A stretch of DNA of 64,000 nt. Origin: an uncultured Candidatus Cenarchaeum sp. GTDB lineage: Archaea; Thermoproteota; Nitrososphaeria; Nitrososphaerales; Nitrosopumilaceae. The stretch spans positions 2,146,983-2,210,982 of the forward strand of contig OY282369.1 of the NCBI GenBank assembly GCA_958295735.1. Reading direction: 5' to 3'. The notes under the pieces are model-generated. The model did not search any database. It had not been told where the DNA came from and saw nothing but the letters and a program-made list of their open reading frames with translations. The position numbers were made by a program, and so were the translations under genes. Positions within the stretch are counted from its first letter, which is position 1. Each line of letters opens with the position of its first letter. Shown piece by piece: positions 50,401 through 54,300 of the stretch.

Positions 50401-51481
50401 CGATTACGGCCTGCTGGAATCGCTGGAATCGGACCTGGGGCCGCTCGGGATACCCTTCGGCGACCCCGTCGCGTTCGCGGCAAGCGGCGGCGGCGCGGCG
50501 GCCGCGCTCATAGGCGCCAACGTGTCGGCGGCCGCCGGGAGCGGGACGGCCAGGAGCGTGGCCGTCGTGTACGTGGGCTCGGACATAGAGCTCGCGGCGA
50601 TAGCCGGCAGCGTGCCGGCGGACGGCCCCATACGGGAGAGGTCGGTATGGTTCGCGGCCGGCGGCGCGGGGGCCGGCGCGGGGAGCGGGGTGGCCGCGTC
50701 GCCCGCCATAACGGACGATGCGGCGGCCATACAGCTGGCCCGCGACGTGCGGCTGTCCGCCGTCCAGTTCGCCGTGGAGCGCAACGGCATGACGGACTAC
50801 ATTGACCGCATCGCGGCCCCGCTGGTCCCCGACACGTCGGCCACGCCGGCCTACGCCGCGTACGAGGCCGTCCGCGCGCTGGGCGGCGCCCTGGTGGGGG
50901 CCGGGGGCGACCCGTCCCTCGCGGGGGGCAACGTGGCGGGCGCGGCGGCCCTGGTCGGCGGCCCGCTCGGCCGCACGGGCATGGACGGCTCCGGCGACCT
51001 GCGGCTGCCCGTGACGTACGGCGCGTGGTCCGTTTCCGATGCGGCGGCGGAGTGGGCGCGGGCCCCCGAGCTGCTCCTGGGCCTGGACGCGTGCGGGATA
51101 GATCTGGAAAAGTCGGCGCTCGCGCTCCCCGAGCTGTCCGCGGGGAGCACGAGCAGGCCGGCGCGGCAGACCGTGACGAACATAGGAACCGGCCCGATGC
51201 CCGCGGTGTCCGTGTCCGCCACGGACTGGACGCAGTTCCTGAACGGCGTCCCCCTGCCGGGACCGCTGCCGTTCTCGTACACGGAGATGGCCGTGGGCCT
51301 GGACGGCGCCTCCCCCAGGCCGGCCGACTCTACCCCGCTGGCCGCGGGCACCGAGATACCGGGCGGGACGCCGCCGGGCGGCAGCGTGGACGTCGACTTC
51401 CGGATCAACCTGGAGGACCTGGACGCGCTCGAGGCCGACATCATATCGCAGACCGTCACGTTCGTCGCCAACTGCGTGTGA
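29438..51481 (+). CDS. Giant exported protein (7347 aa): Ig-like domains, eight NHL propellers, C-terminal PBP1 domain
   Basis: One uninterrupted frame. The N-terminus WRLMLLAAVVVAGCGAAAP is a signal peptide with a lipobox-like VAGC. Then Ig-like domains of about 100 residues (PIGFTVTFSENVTGF to GTVLVDVPEGAA) alternate with NHL six-bladed propeller blocks (VAVDGSGNIYVADTGNNRVQ) near residues 288-530, 734-990, 1290-1550, 1750-2017, 2214-2477, 2671-2917, 4157-4434 and 4541-4780. Ten near-identical Ig domains fill about 3074-4100 and nine practically identical ones about 5432-6384. Residues about 6840-7215 are a type 1 periplasmic-binding fold (KQPVQVGVFARGAADPSAEA, LYVGPASDIALAGMADYASE, NGITIISHSSAA), followed by a last beta domain. 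No PEFG signal or C-terminal membrane helix. A surface adhesin or ligand-sensing stalk is the natural reading; partners are unknown. Confidence 0.93.
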   Translation: MPLTKTPGASASWRLMLLAAVVVAGCGAAAPHAHGASTPVITAEGSNPTNVSPIGFRVTFDGAVLGFDASDIALSGTANPGNVTGFEEDVEDKVFTFNVTPANDGTIVVNIADGAATDNEGDPTGNAEQFTMVYDTVAPAATVTSAQSSPTNVSPIGFTVSFNETVTDFASTGIDLSGTAEHGGVAALVGAGTTYTFDVSPTSDGTIEVSIRAGAAQDRATNPSLASEPFSIVYDGTGPTPAIAYAQSGAANLQTMPFAVEFGEGIDAATFTAADVSASSGTVQGPRLAPQYNTTFGSLGSDPGEFDTPEGVAVDGSGNIYVADSNNNRVQIFDSARNYVDSITGTAGPNGVAVDGSTGNIYASYANGTVQAYGPDMARIAALPHTFQTPGAVAVDGAGNIYVSDTPAGRVAIFDSARTHVADITAFVPFGVAADGGGNIYVGYSNGTVQAYGPDRAHVGALNGTFDGPRNIAVDGSGRIYVASSAGSTVRVFDSARTHVADLPGAFSTPYGVAVDGTSGAIYVANQDTHSILTFDAAYAFNVTGPAAGDVLTVSVPAGGARDEAGNDNLASNPVSIGIDATGPTPAVEAAQRGPTNADTINFRVNFGENVDGFAASDVGLTGTTAAVDDFAAFNATAYSFDVSPTADGTILVDVAAGAATDLLGASSLAAEQFSIRYDGTGPTPTFATTATGPASLSTVPFTLEFSKGIDASTFNASDIDVTSGTVENLLVIPKFDATIGGDGPLYGSGTGPGEFANPGGAAVDGSGNIYVADTGNNRVQIFGPDRMYVDSLPGTAAIPNGAAVDGSGNVYVTNGGNGTVQVFGPGRMHAASLLGSTLYFPNGVAVDGSGNVYVADTGSNTVKIFNSTTRAYVADLPGPFSEPSGVAVGGSGNVYVTNTLNNTVQVFDSGRNYVEELPGPFNDPLGVAVDAAGSVYVTNIGNDTVQVFGPDGEYVADLRHSFTDPVGVAVDGAGRAYVVDKNSHRVHAFVPAYRFDVANPADEQVLNVSMQAGRVRDTAGNGNVESNTASIAIDRTGPTPIISAAQSSPTDASPIGFEVDFREPVYGFEVGDIVLSGNATHGGVDGPVVLNATAYSFDVSPTADGTILVDIPEGTVEDRAGNDNAAAERFSIEYDGSAPIPVITAALPSPTGESPISFTVTFSDPVGGFEAADVALSGTAGQGSVANFANASATTYTFDVVPSADGTVRVDVPAGAARDALDRPSAKAARFWITYDGASPTPTIAAAAAPGPANQDAVPFTVKFDEDVGASAVDASDISASSGTVQDPRLAPQHVATFGGLGGSLPLRNNTQFNNPSGVAVDGSGNIYVADTNNDRVQVFDSGMNYVDTLPGLIKSPRGVALDDSGNIYVSDPENDVVHAFDLGRNALPAINSPTFAGPDSVAVDGAGSVYVLDVAHERVKIFDSEKAHVANLTGQPGSRFSLPGGVAVDDSGNIYVADTGNDRVQVFDSALDHVADLPGPFNKPRGVAVDGSGNVYVANTGNNTVHVFDSALVHAADIPGPFNSPRGVAADGAGRIYVADSGNHSIQVYDAAHAFDVTGPAGGDVLTVTMPAGSVLDAAGNGNAESNTASIYIRGPIPTVASPQGLHTNAPTIDFTVTFDEPVTEFAANNITLSGDADPGPVTDFDGSGAAYEFSTMPAVDGIVTVRVAPNAARDALGNPSIASERFSIRYDGTGPTPVIASTETGYTRLLTVPFTARFGETVNGTTFDASDVDASSGTVQDLRIMLQHAANFGRNGQGNGEFFWPHAVAADGLTGYIYVADWGNNRVQVFDSSRNHVATFGGSGQAPGQFNQPVGIAVDGSSGTIYVADTNNNRVQVFNSSRAHVADLPGPFNNPRGMAVDASGNVYVADTNNHRIRVFDSDRNPVANFGDRGTSNGQLSSPSDVAVDASAGMIYVADTSNSRIQVFDSATRSHAAYLPGPFEFPSGVAVDASGNVYVSDTNDHRIRVFDSGMNSTANITSSFNRPYGIAVDDSSGKVYVADRNPSRIQVFDAVHAFNVGNLADGDVLEVSVPAGRVLDLVGNENEASNAASIVIDRKAPVPAVTAAQSSPTNAPTIVFTVNFTKPVNGFAVGDVTISGIASGIVEGSFVVVNATTYTFDVSPASDGTIAVSIPEGAARDPLGNPSIASERFSIRYDGTGPTPAINLTAAGATNPREVPFAVEFGEAVNGTTFAAADVSASSGTVQGLRLMPQFNATFGSHGNSDGQFDGPRGAAVDGEGRIYVADTNNNRVQIFDPALGHVDTIGGPGSGDGEFMNPGAVAVNASSGAIYVADTGNHRVQVFDRAGAYVEDVPGHFSNPSGVAVDGTTGYVYVADRNNNVVQVFDSDRANVANITSLLNPYGVAVDGPAGRLYVANTANHAVHVFDTATRARVADLNATFVQPTAVAVDGATGAVYVASAGSGAVLIFNSTTSDRIAGLPGQFDRPFGIAAGGPAGRIYVADHGNDTVRIFDTAYAFNVTGPAGWDVLTVTMPAGSVRDAAGNGNAESNTASIFIVGGPTPIVSADQDSPTNASTIGFTVDFGEPVDGFAAASVTLSGTAMPGGVDNFTTADNTTYTFDVAPSADGTVRVDVPAGAARDALDRPSLEAARFWITRDSASPTPTIAAAQPSSVSLVQFAVRFDEAVNGTTLAAEDIDASSGTVQGTRISPQRDSTFGRISGTSSLFNSPYGIAVDDSGNIYVADTGNARVRVFDSGRNLVANISSQIREPLDVAVDDFSGRVYVTDPPNDAVRVFDSDGTYVADLPGPFDSPYGVAVDGAGNVYVSNFFNGTVQVFDSDRNYVADLPGPFDRPYLVAAGSTGSIYVADTGNNTVQIFDSATRDHVADLPGPSSNPAAVAEDGSGNVYVSNFGNGTVQVFDSARNHVAALPGPFGEPAGIAVDGSGTVYVVDRASSGDELGERVRTFSIAYEFGVESPSSGQVLDVRLPAGGVRDAAGNGNAESNTVSIGIDGTGPTPIITSAQPGPTDESPIRFTVNFGESVDGFAAANVTLSGTATHGGVADFGPVNATAYAFSVAPASDGTILVDIPEGAARDLLGNSSLAAAQFSIRYTGAAPVPTITSAAGPGPTSDSPIGFTVTFSKDVTGFDASGIALSGTAGTGAAVDNFVNASARTYTFDVEPTSAGTVLVDVPEGAASDSNGKGNEAAEQFSIRYTGAVPVPTITSDAGPGPTSDSPIGFTVTFSENVTGFNASGIEISGPAGAGASVDNFVNASARTYTFDVEPTSAGTVLVDVPEGAAADSDGNGNEAAEQFSIRYTGAVPVPTITSDAGPGPTSDSPIGFTVTFSENVTGFNETGIEISGPAGAGASVGNFVNASARTYTFDVEPTSAGTVLVDVPEGAAADSDGNGNEAAEQFSIRYAGAVPVPTITSGAGPGPATESPIGFTVTFSEDVTGFNASGIEISGPAGAGASVDNFVNASARTYTFDVAPLTVGTVLVDVPEGAAADSDGNGNEAAEQFSIRYTAAPVPTITSDAGPGPATESPIGFTVTFSKDVTGFNETGIEISGPAGAGASVDNFVNASARTYTFDVEPTSAGTVLVDVPEGAAADSDGNGNEAAEQFSIRYAGAVPVPTITSDAGPGPATESPIGFTVTFSENVTGFNETGIEISGPAGAGASVDNFVNASARTYTFDVAPLTVGTVLVDVPEGAASDSDGNGNEAAEQFSIRYAGALPVPTITSGAGPGPATESPIGFTVTFSEDVTGFNASGIEISGPAGAGASVDNFVNASARTYTFDVAPLTVGTVLVDVPEGAASDSDGNGNEAAEQFSIRYAGALPVPTITSDAGQGPATESPIGFTVTFSENVTGFNASGIEISGPAGAGASVDNFVNASARTYTFDVEPTSAGTVLVDVPEGAASDSDGNGNEAAEQFSIRYTAAPVPTITSDAGPGPTSDSPIGFTVTFSENVTGFNASGIEISGPAGAGASVGNFVNASARTYTFDVEPTSAGTVLVDVPEGAAADSDGNGNEAAEQFSIRYAGALPVPTITSGAGPGPTSASPIGFTVTFSEDVTGFNETGIEISGTAGAGASVGNFVNASARTYTFGVSPTTDGTVRIDIPAGVARDADDNGNEAAAGLSVVLDTAGPAAAVAPARADPTSLAAVPFAVKFSEGVNASALDESDIAASSGTVQDLRMVLRYSHTIGEENSPSAEPGKFNRPFGLAVDGSGYLYVTERAGKRIQVFDPAGNSVTTFGGLAADPDNPEPGQFRNIYGIAVDASSGRIYVADSVGNRVLAYDHNRDYLADLPGAPERPVALAVNATGHVYVSNAGNDTVQIFDSSWNWAAALPGTFNEPRGVAFGGPAGLAYVADRNDNTVRIFDPAGMPAGNFGTNGSGAGQFVRPAGVAVDDLAGRIYVTERGNQRVQVFDSGRNHVSYLSGFPNALDNPRGVAADAPAGRVYVADSEHHRVLVFDAAYEFSVADPADNQTLTVSVPAGGVQDAAGNDNLESNTVRIAIGSPPDPTPAVSTEHPSPTGAETIAFRLAFDRPADLATFDASDISVSSGTVQNLHSLMRNDGNITHDDFDDPGDVAVNASGYIYVANTKNNTVAIFDPDRQFIGIFPGDFNQPGGVTIDGSGSVYVADTYNNRIKIFDSALRLTDTIVKDFNRPFSVAVDDASGRIYVADTFADRVQVFHANWTRISYVTGFNDPYDVAVDGSGNLHVAVALEDRVRIFNSTLDSIHTIPDLSRPRGVAVDSLGTMYVANTAYHQIRIYDTARDQVASIENSFRDPYDVAIDGPRSTVYVADRNNDRIQVFNMTFAFEVADPDDNQTLTVSLPAGRARDAAGNDNTESNTVSIEIDRIRPLPTVVLSGTADAATINFTVTFSENVTGFDATGIELSVSANPHGVANFAPVNPTTYTFDASPAENGTVTVGIRENAAEDDAGNGNEAAQFSVNYTGASPFPVPTITSDAGPGPTSESPIGFTVNFTRPVTGFEAGDVVLSGAATGIDEGSFATADNKTYTFAVSPTTNGTVTVDVPANVAADAGGNNNTAAAQFSIEYNGAPPPPVPTITSAQPDPTNVSPISFTVNFTRPVTGFGATDVAISGAATGIDEGTFATADNRTYTFAVSPTTDGTLLVNVPANVTRDADGSNNTAARFSITYDNTGPIPTVASPQGLHTNASPINFTVTFDEPVDGFNATHIELSGDADPGPVADFDGSGAAYTFTVAPTTDGTVTVEVATNAVRDALGNPSPAANLSVTYDTEGPSTTVTADQGSPTNASAITFTVRFSDTVAWFNASRIAITGTAEHGGAGGFATADNMTYTFVVALTSDGTILVDVPAGAARDLAGNDNDAAERLSITRDAAPVPTITSDAQSDPTSESPIGFTVTFSENVTGFVATEIEISGIASGIDEGSFDPVNATAYTFTVSPTADGTVTVNVPANVAVDAGGNNNTAAAQFSIQYAAAPPAPAAPVPTITSAAAPGPATGLPIAFTVTFSKNVTGFEEGDIEISGIASSIDDGSFASTDNMTYTFTVSPTADGTVTVNVPANVAVDAGGNNNTAAAQFSIQYAAAPPAPAAPVPTITSAAAPGPATGLPIAFTVTFSKNVTGFEEGDIEISGIASSIDDGSFASTDNMTYTFTVSPTADGTVTVNVPANVAVDAGGNNNTAAAQFSIQYAAAPVPTITSAAAPGPATGLPIAFTVTFSKNVTGFEEGDIEISGIASSIDDGSFASTDNMTYTFTVSPTADGTVTVNVPANVAVDAGGNNNTAAAQFSIQYAAAPVPTITSAAAPGPATGLPIAFTVTFSKNVTGFEEGDIEISGIASSIDDGSFASTDNMTYTFTVSPTADGTVTVNVPANVAVDAGGNNNTAAAQFSIQYAAAPPAPAAPVPTITSAAAPGPATGLPIAFTVTFSKNVTGFEEGDIEISGIASSIDDGSFASTDNMTYTFTVSPTADGTVTVNVPANVAVDAGGNNNTAAAQFSIQYAAAPPAPAAPVPTITSAAAPGPATGLPIAFTVTFSKNVTGFEEGDIEISGIASSIDDGSFASTDNMTYTFTVSPTADGTVTVNVPANVAVDAGGNNNTAAAQFSIQYAAAPPAPAAPVPTITSAAAPGPATGLPIAFTVTFSKNVTGFEEGDIEISGIASSIDDGSFASTDNMTYTFTVSPTADGTVTVNVPANVAVDAGGNNNTAAAQFSIQYAAAPPAPAAPVPTITSAAAPGPATGLPIAFTVTFSKNVTGFEEGDIEISGIASSIDDGSFASTDNMTYTFTVSPTADGTVTVNVPANVAVDAGGNNNTAAAQFSIQYAAAPPAPAAPVPTITSAAAPGPATGLPIAFTVTFSKNVTGFEEGDIEISGIASSIDDGSFASTDNMTYTFTVSPTADGTVTVNVPANVAVDAGGNNNTAAAQFSIQYAAAPPAVPLRVESAAITGPQSITIRYDADANATGSAYHSIVVGGTPRSATLAGAGTDTHVLQFDGDPAARDATGTVTINQTAITGPGGSTLGDNATYQLALADGQVPVLASAVLDLTAGENGLLTVTFDEAAAAAPDAPLSGGDIVIRGDGGEVALSGSDVPSVASGRAGGTTFALDISGAKRVELNAADLGPATVELPAAFVSDAPGNAYAPGQQPVPLAYVPDPSPPVLVKAAFNLAPGSGNAGRLVITFDEAATAPGAQSFSGNFEIRGRSWGGDAAVSLSAADILSVESGRDGDRTFVLLVSDRVRAALDAAAFSVPESTSVLLPAGFVTNGRAAHAPERAPLDVARDPDRPSFLLAFVLNGSSVAAVYSEPVLAVPSHYTNITVGGVAVAGNSGGASEAAAFGNNVIVSWNANASTTASAGSAVGFDLSANVTDAFGNPLENPGTKSTGGPDGTGQAGKQPVQVGVFARGAADPSAEAARLGAAAFNAVSSERGYQFYVNVSEHDLPAGASGAAALRGAHAAGEGPSLYVGPASDIALAGMADYASENGITIISHSSAARSLAIGGDPIFRMEPGAAHLARALATEVARGGYGAIVPVVQAGLHGPDYGLLESLESDLGPLGIPFGDPVAFAASGGGAAAALIGANVSAAAGSGTARSVAVVYVGSDIELAAIAGSVPADGPIRERSVWFAAGGAGAGAGSGVAASPAITDDAAAIQLARDVRLSAVQFAVERNGMTDYIDRIAAPLVPDTSATPAYAAYEAVRALGGALVGAGGDPSLAGGNVAGAAALVGGPLGRTGMDGSGDLRLPVTYGAWSVSDAAAEWARAPELLLGLDACGIDLEKSALALPELSAGSTSRPARQTVTNIGTGPMPAVSVSATDWTQFLNGVPLPGPLPFSYTEMAVGLDGASPRPADSTPLAAGTEIPGGTPPGGSVDVDFRINLEDLDALEADIISQTVTFVANCV
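38660..41740 (+). repeat. ~306-bp coding repeat, 10 copies
   Basis: Each unit encodes VPTITSDAGPGPTSDSPIGF to EAAEQFSIRY. Copies differ in small exchangeable blocks: TSD or ATE before SPIGF, NASGIEISG or NETGIEISG, VEPTSAG or VAPLTVG. This mosaic is typical of recombination between repeats. Confidence 0.9.
45740..48585 (+). repeat. 321/303-bp coding repeat, 9 practically identical copies
   Basis: The period is read from recurrence of GTGGATGCGGGCGGAAAC: seven intervals of 321 bp and two of 303 bp, the short ones lacking an 18-bp PPAPAA-type linker. I see no base changes between copies outside this indel. It is the most recent expansion in the gene. Confidence 0.92.
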
Positions 51482-52183
51482 GGCCGGCGCCCCCCCCCGC
51501 GCCGGCCGCGGAGCCCCGCGCCCGGACCAGGCTTGCCGCCGCCCGTACGGGCGCTCGATCCTGGCGGAAAGCGCCGGGACTGCCGGTCCCGCGGGCCGCG
51601 CGACGCCGGGCGCGGGCGGGGCGCATCCGCGCGCTTCCCGCGCGGGGGCCCGCCGCGGGCGCGGGGGCCGTCCTGCCGCCCGGCGGCGGGGCGCCGCCGG
51701 CGCGGCCGCGCCGGGCCGCGGGGGTGGCGCCGGGCGGCGCGCCGGACCGGCGCGGGGGCTCGGGCGGCGGGCGGCCGGGGAATCTCGTCGCCCGGATCCG
51801 GGGAGCCGCGCCGATCCTGCCCGCGTACCCGGAGTATCCGGGGGCGGAGCCGGCCGACGGCTCCCCGGGGCGCGCCCCGTAGCGCGCCCCGCGGCGTTCC
51901 GCGGGGCGAGCGGGCGGATCGGGGGAGGCCCGGCGTCCGCGGCGCGCGCGCCCGGCCCCGCGGCGCGCGCCCCGGCCCGGAGGGCGCGCGGCAAGGGAGC
52001 GGCCGCGGAAGCCGCGGGGCCGGACCGGGCGCGGGGCGCCGCGGCCGGCGCGGGGGGGGGGGGGCGGGGGTGCCGACCCCACGCACCCACGCGTGCGAGG
52101 TCAGCACCCCCCGCCCCCGGCGTGAATCCGGATCAGCAAGGGCGTTTTCACGCCCGTGGCTGACGGGCGCGCGACCCCACGCA
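51482..52183. other. GC-rich intergenic with REP-like hairpin and G-tract
   Basis: No gene seen. It ends with a G-run near 52,048-52,060, the phrase GGGTGCCGACCCC (52,069-52,081, also found at 60,057) and an inverted REP-like copy at 52,119-52,155. Confidence 0.6.
52119..52155 (-). repeat. REP-like hairpin, copy 4 (inverted)
   Basis: GGCGTGAATCCGGATCAGCA, then AGGGCGTTTTCACGCC. The arms are GCGTGAA and TTCACGC, whereas copy 1 has GCGCGAA and TTCGCGC: a paired change that keeps the stem. Confidence 0.7.
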
Positions 52184-52191
52184 CCCGCGCC
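52184..52191 (+). repeat. 8-bp target-site duplication, left
   Basis: CCCGCGCC, identical to 54,254-54,261 on the other side of the IS66 element. Confidence 0.9.
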
Positions 52192-52345
52192 GTACACACT
52201 TACCTCCCCCCCCAGCCGCGACTTGGCCGCCTGAAAAACACAAAGGCGGAGGCCGCGTTCATCTTGCCCCCCCCCTCCCGCCGCGACTTGGCCGCCCGAA
52301 CGGGCCCGCGCGCCGCGCAAGCTTAGGCTGGCCTAAGAAGTCGAT

Positions 52346-52356
52346 TTGTATAATTA
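52346..52356 (+). promoter_or_regulatory. TATA element of the IS66 transposase
   Basis: TTGTATAATTA; TATA begins 30 nt before ATG 52379. Confidence 0.7.
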
Positions 52357-52378
52357 TGGCGGGTTTGGGTCTGCCGGC

Positions 52379-53998
52379 ATGGCAGAATCCGTGGCGGCGC
52401 TGCTGCGCAAGGAACTGGCGGCGGCGTTGGAAAAGATCGCCGGGCTGGAAGCCAAGGTCGCGGAGCAGGCGGCCGAGATCGCGGTACTGAATGCCGGCGC
52501 GACGGAGCGGGCGCTGCTGCGCAAGGAACTGGCGGCGGCGTTCGAAAATAACGCAAAGCTGGAAGCCGAGAACGCCGGGCTGAAGGCCAAGGCCGCCGAG
52601 CAGGCGGCCAGGCTCGCCGTGTGCGACGGCCCGAACGCGCCCTCGTCGACCCTCACCACGTACGGCCCGCGGCGGAACGCCTGGCGCAAGGAGCGGGGCT
52701 ACAAGGGGAGCGACGGGGCCGGGAGCGACGGCAAGCCCGCGCCTCCGGACGGCGGCGCCCCGCGCAAGATGGGCCCGCCCGAGGGGCACAAGGGCGTCTC
52801 GCACTGCAACAAGCCCGCGTTCACCATCGGGTACGGGATCCTGGAGTGCGACGGATGCGGCGGCCCGCTGGAGAGGTTCACGAGCTGGAAGAAACTGGTC
52901 AACGACTTCGACGAGAACTGGCGCGCGATCACCGCGATGATCGAGGTGGGGCAGGGCTGGTGCGGCGCGTGCGGGAAGCACTCCGAGGCCTGGGCGCCGT
53001 TCCCGAAGGGCACCTCGTTCGGCCCGAAGGCGATCGGCCTCATCGTGGAGCTTTACATGGCGGGCGTCACGGCCGCGAAGATCGCGCATTTCATCGAATC
53101 CATGCTCTACTTCCGCGTCTCGGCGGCGGCCGTGGCGAGGGCCATCCGGGCCGTGGCGGGCGCGTCGGGGAAGCAGCTGGAGGACATCAAGCGGGCGCTC
53201 GGCAAGAGCGCGTTCGCGCAGATGGACGAGACCGGCTTCAAGATCGGCGTGCTGGGCAGGACGGGCTACGTGTGGGTGGCCATCGCGGGCAAGGTCATGT
53301 GGGTGCACTTCGCGCCCACCCGGGGGGCGGCAGTCCTGGACGAGCACTTCGGCTGGCTGCCCCGCGGGGCGGTGGTGGCCGACGGGCTGCCGGCGTACCG
53401 CGCGTGGTTCCGGCATCTGCAGAGGTGCTGGAGGCACCTGCTCGCCAGGAGCGAGTCCGCCGCCGTGGACGGCGGCCCGGAGGACGAGGCGAGGCACAAC
53501 TGGCTCCTGGGATACTACCGCAAGATAAGCACCGTGCCGGCGCTGGCGCCGTTCACCGTGATGTACCTCGGCAGGGAGTTCCACGACGCCGTGTCGGCGT
53601 ACCCGGAAGGCAAGCTCAAGACGCATCTGTCCAACGCCGCGCCGTACGTGCTCACGTTCCTGGGATTCCGCGGCATGCCGCCACACAACAACGCCGCCGA
53701 GCTCGCCATACGCGACAACATAGTGACGCATCGCAACAACCACCGCATGATCTCCACGCCGGAGGGGCGCGAGGCGTTCTCCAGGATTATCACGATCGGG
53801 GGCACCGCCCGCATGAACGGCATGTTCGCGGGAAGGGCCTTCACCGAGATCGCCCGCAACCCCGACTGGAACATGTTCGACCCCGGCCCGTGGGCCGGGC
53901 CCGACTGGTGCGTCTTCGATGCCCCCGCATCCGGGCTGGTGCGCCCGCCCGGCTCCGCGGCGGGGCGGGCGCCGGCTCCGGCAGCGGCATCCGCCTGA
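52379..53998 (+). CDS. IS66-family transposase (TnpC type), intact, 539 aa
   Basis: DDE transposase that moves the element. A coiled-coil N-terminus (MAESVAALLRKELAAALEKI, residues 1-90) is followed by a Cys-rich zinc-binding part (ECDGCGGPLERF and WCGACGKHSE). The catalytic core has QMDETGFKIGVLGRTGYVWV (first Asp), AVVADGLPAYRAWF with RCWRHLLARSES (second Asp), and PHNNAAELAIRDNIVTHRNN (Glu), the IS66 signature near the C-terminus. The tail after FDPGPWAGPD is Ala/Pro-rich. It lacks the accessory TnpA/TnpB genes of many bacterial IS66 elements. ATG 52379 is set by the TATA element. A decayed relative is at 13.6-15.1 kb. Confidence 0.95.
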   Translation: MAESVAALLRKELAAALEKIAGLEAKVAEQAAEIAVLNAGATERALLRKELAAAFENNAKLEAENAGLKAKAAEQAARLAVCDGPNAPSSTLTTYGPRRNAWRKERGYKGSDGAGSDGKPAPPDGGAPRKMGPPEGHKGVSHCNKPAFTIGYGILECDGCGGPLERFTSWKKLVNDFDENWRAITAMIEVGQGWCGACGKHSEAWAPFPKGTSFGPKAIGLIVELYMAGVTAAKIAHFIESMLYFRVSAAAVARAIRAVAGASGKQLEDIKRALGKSAFAQMDETGFKIGVLGRTGYVWVAIAGKVMWVHFAPTRGAAVLDEHFGWLPRGAVVADGLPAYRAWFRHLQRCWRHLLARSESAAVDGGPEDEARHNWLLGYYRKISTVPALAPFTVMYLGREFHDAVSAYPEGKLKTHLSNAAPYVLTFLGFRGMPPHNNAAELAIRDNIVTHRNNHRMISTPEGREAFSRIITIGGTARMNGMFAGRAFTEIARNPDWNMFDPGPWAGPDWCVFDAPASGLVRPPGSAAGRAPAPAAASA

Positions 53999-54253
53999 CC
54001 GGCCCCAGCGGATCTGCCGGGCGCGCGCGGGCGGCGTCAGCCCGCGTCCGGCATCGGGACGGATCGCCGTACCGGGGCGGCCGCGCGCCGGAATGCCCCG
54101 AACTTGGCCGCGATCGCGCGGCGCGCGGGCCGATCGGGGCGGTCATCCGCCGACGGATCCCCGCTCCGGCCGCGATCGCGCGGCGCGCGGGCCGATCGGG
54201 GAGGTCCGGGCGCGCGGCGCGCGGCGGGAGGGGGGGGGGAGGTAAGTGTGTAC

Positions 54254-54261
54254 CCCGCGCC
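54254..54261 (+). repeat. 8-bp target-site duplication, right
   Basis: CCCGCGCC, identical to 52,184-52,191. Confidence 0.9.
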
Positions 54262-54270
54262 GCTGCAATA

Positions 54271-54278
54271 CTTAATAA
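54271..54278 (+). promoter_or_regulatory. TATA element of the alcohol dehydrogenase gene
   Basis: CTTAATAA, 23-30 nt before ATG 54301 and only nine bases beyond the IS66 target duplication. The TATA box and probably the TFB-recognition bases are spared, but anything upstream was displaced by 2 kb. Confidence 0.75.
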
Positions 54279-54300
54279 TGGTCTGGCGGGCCGGCGCCGC

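Larger units (their letters stand above)
52192..54253 (+). mobile_element. Complete IS66-family insertion sequence, 2062 bp
   Basis: Perfect terminal inverted repeats of 22 bp: GTACACACTTACCTCCCCCC+CC at 52,192-52,213 and its reverse complement at 54,232-54,253. It is flanked by an 8-bp duplication, the length characteristic of IS66. One transposase gene is inside. Subterminal repeats: CCGCGACTTGGCCGCC at about 52,216 and 52,281 on the left; a 33-bp direct repeat (GGCCGCGATCGCGCGGCGCG) near 54,108 and 54,168 on the right. Intact ends, intact duplication and an open transposase frame mean a recent insertion. Confidence 0.95.
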
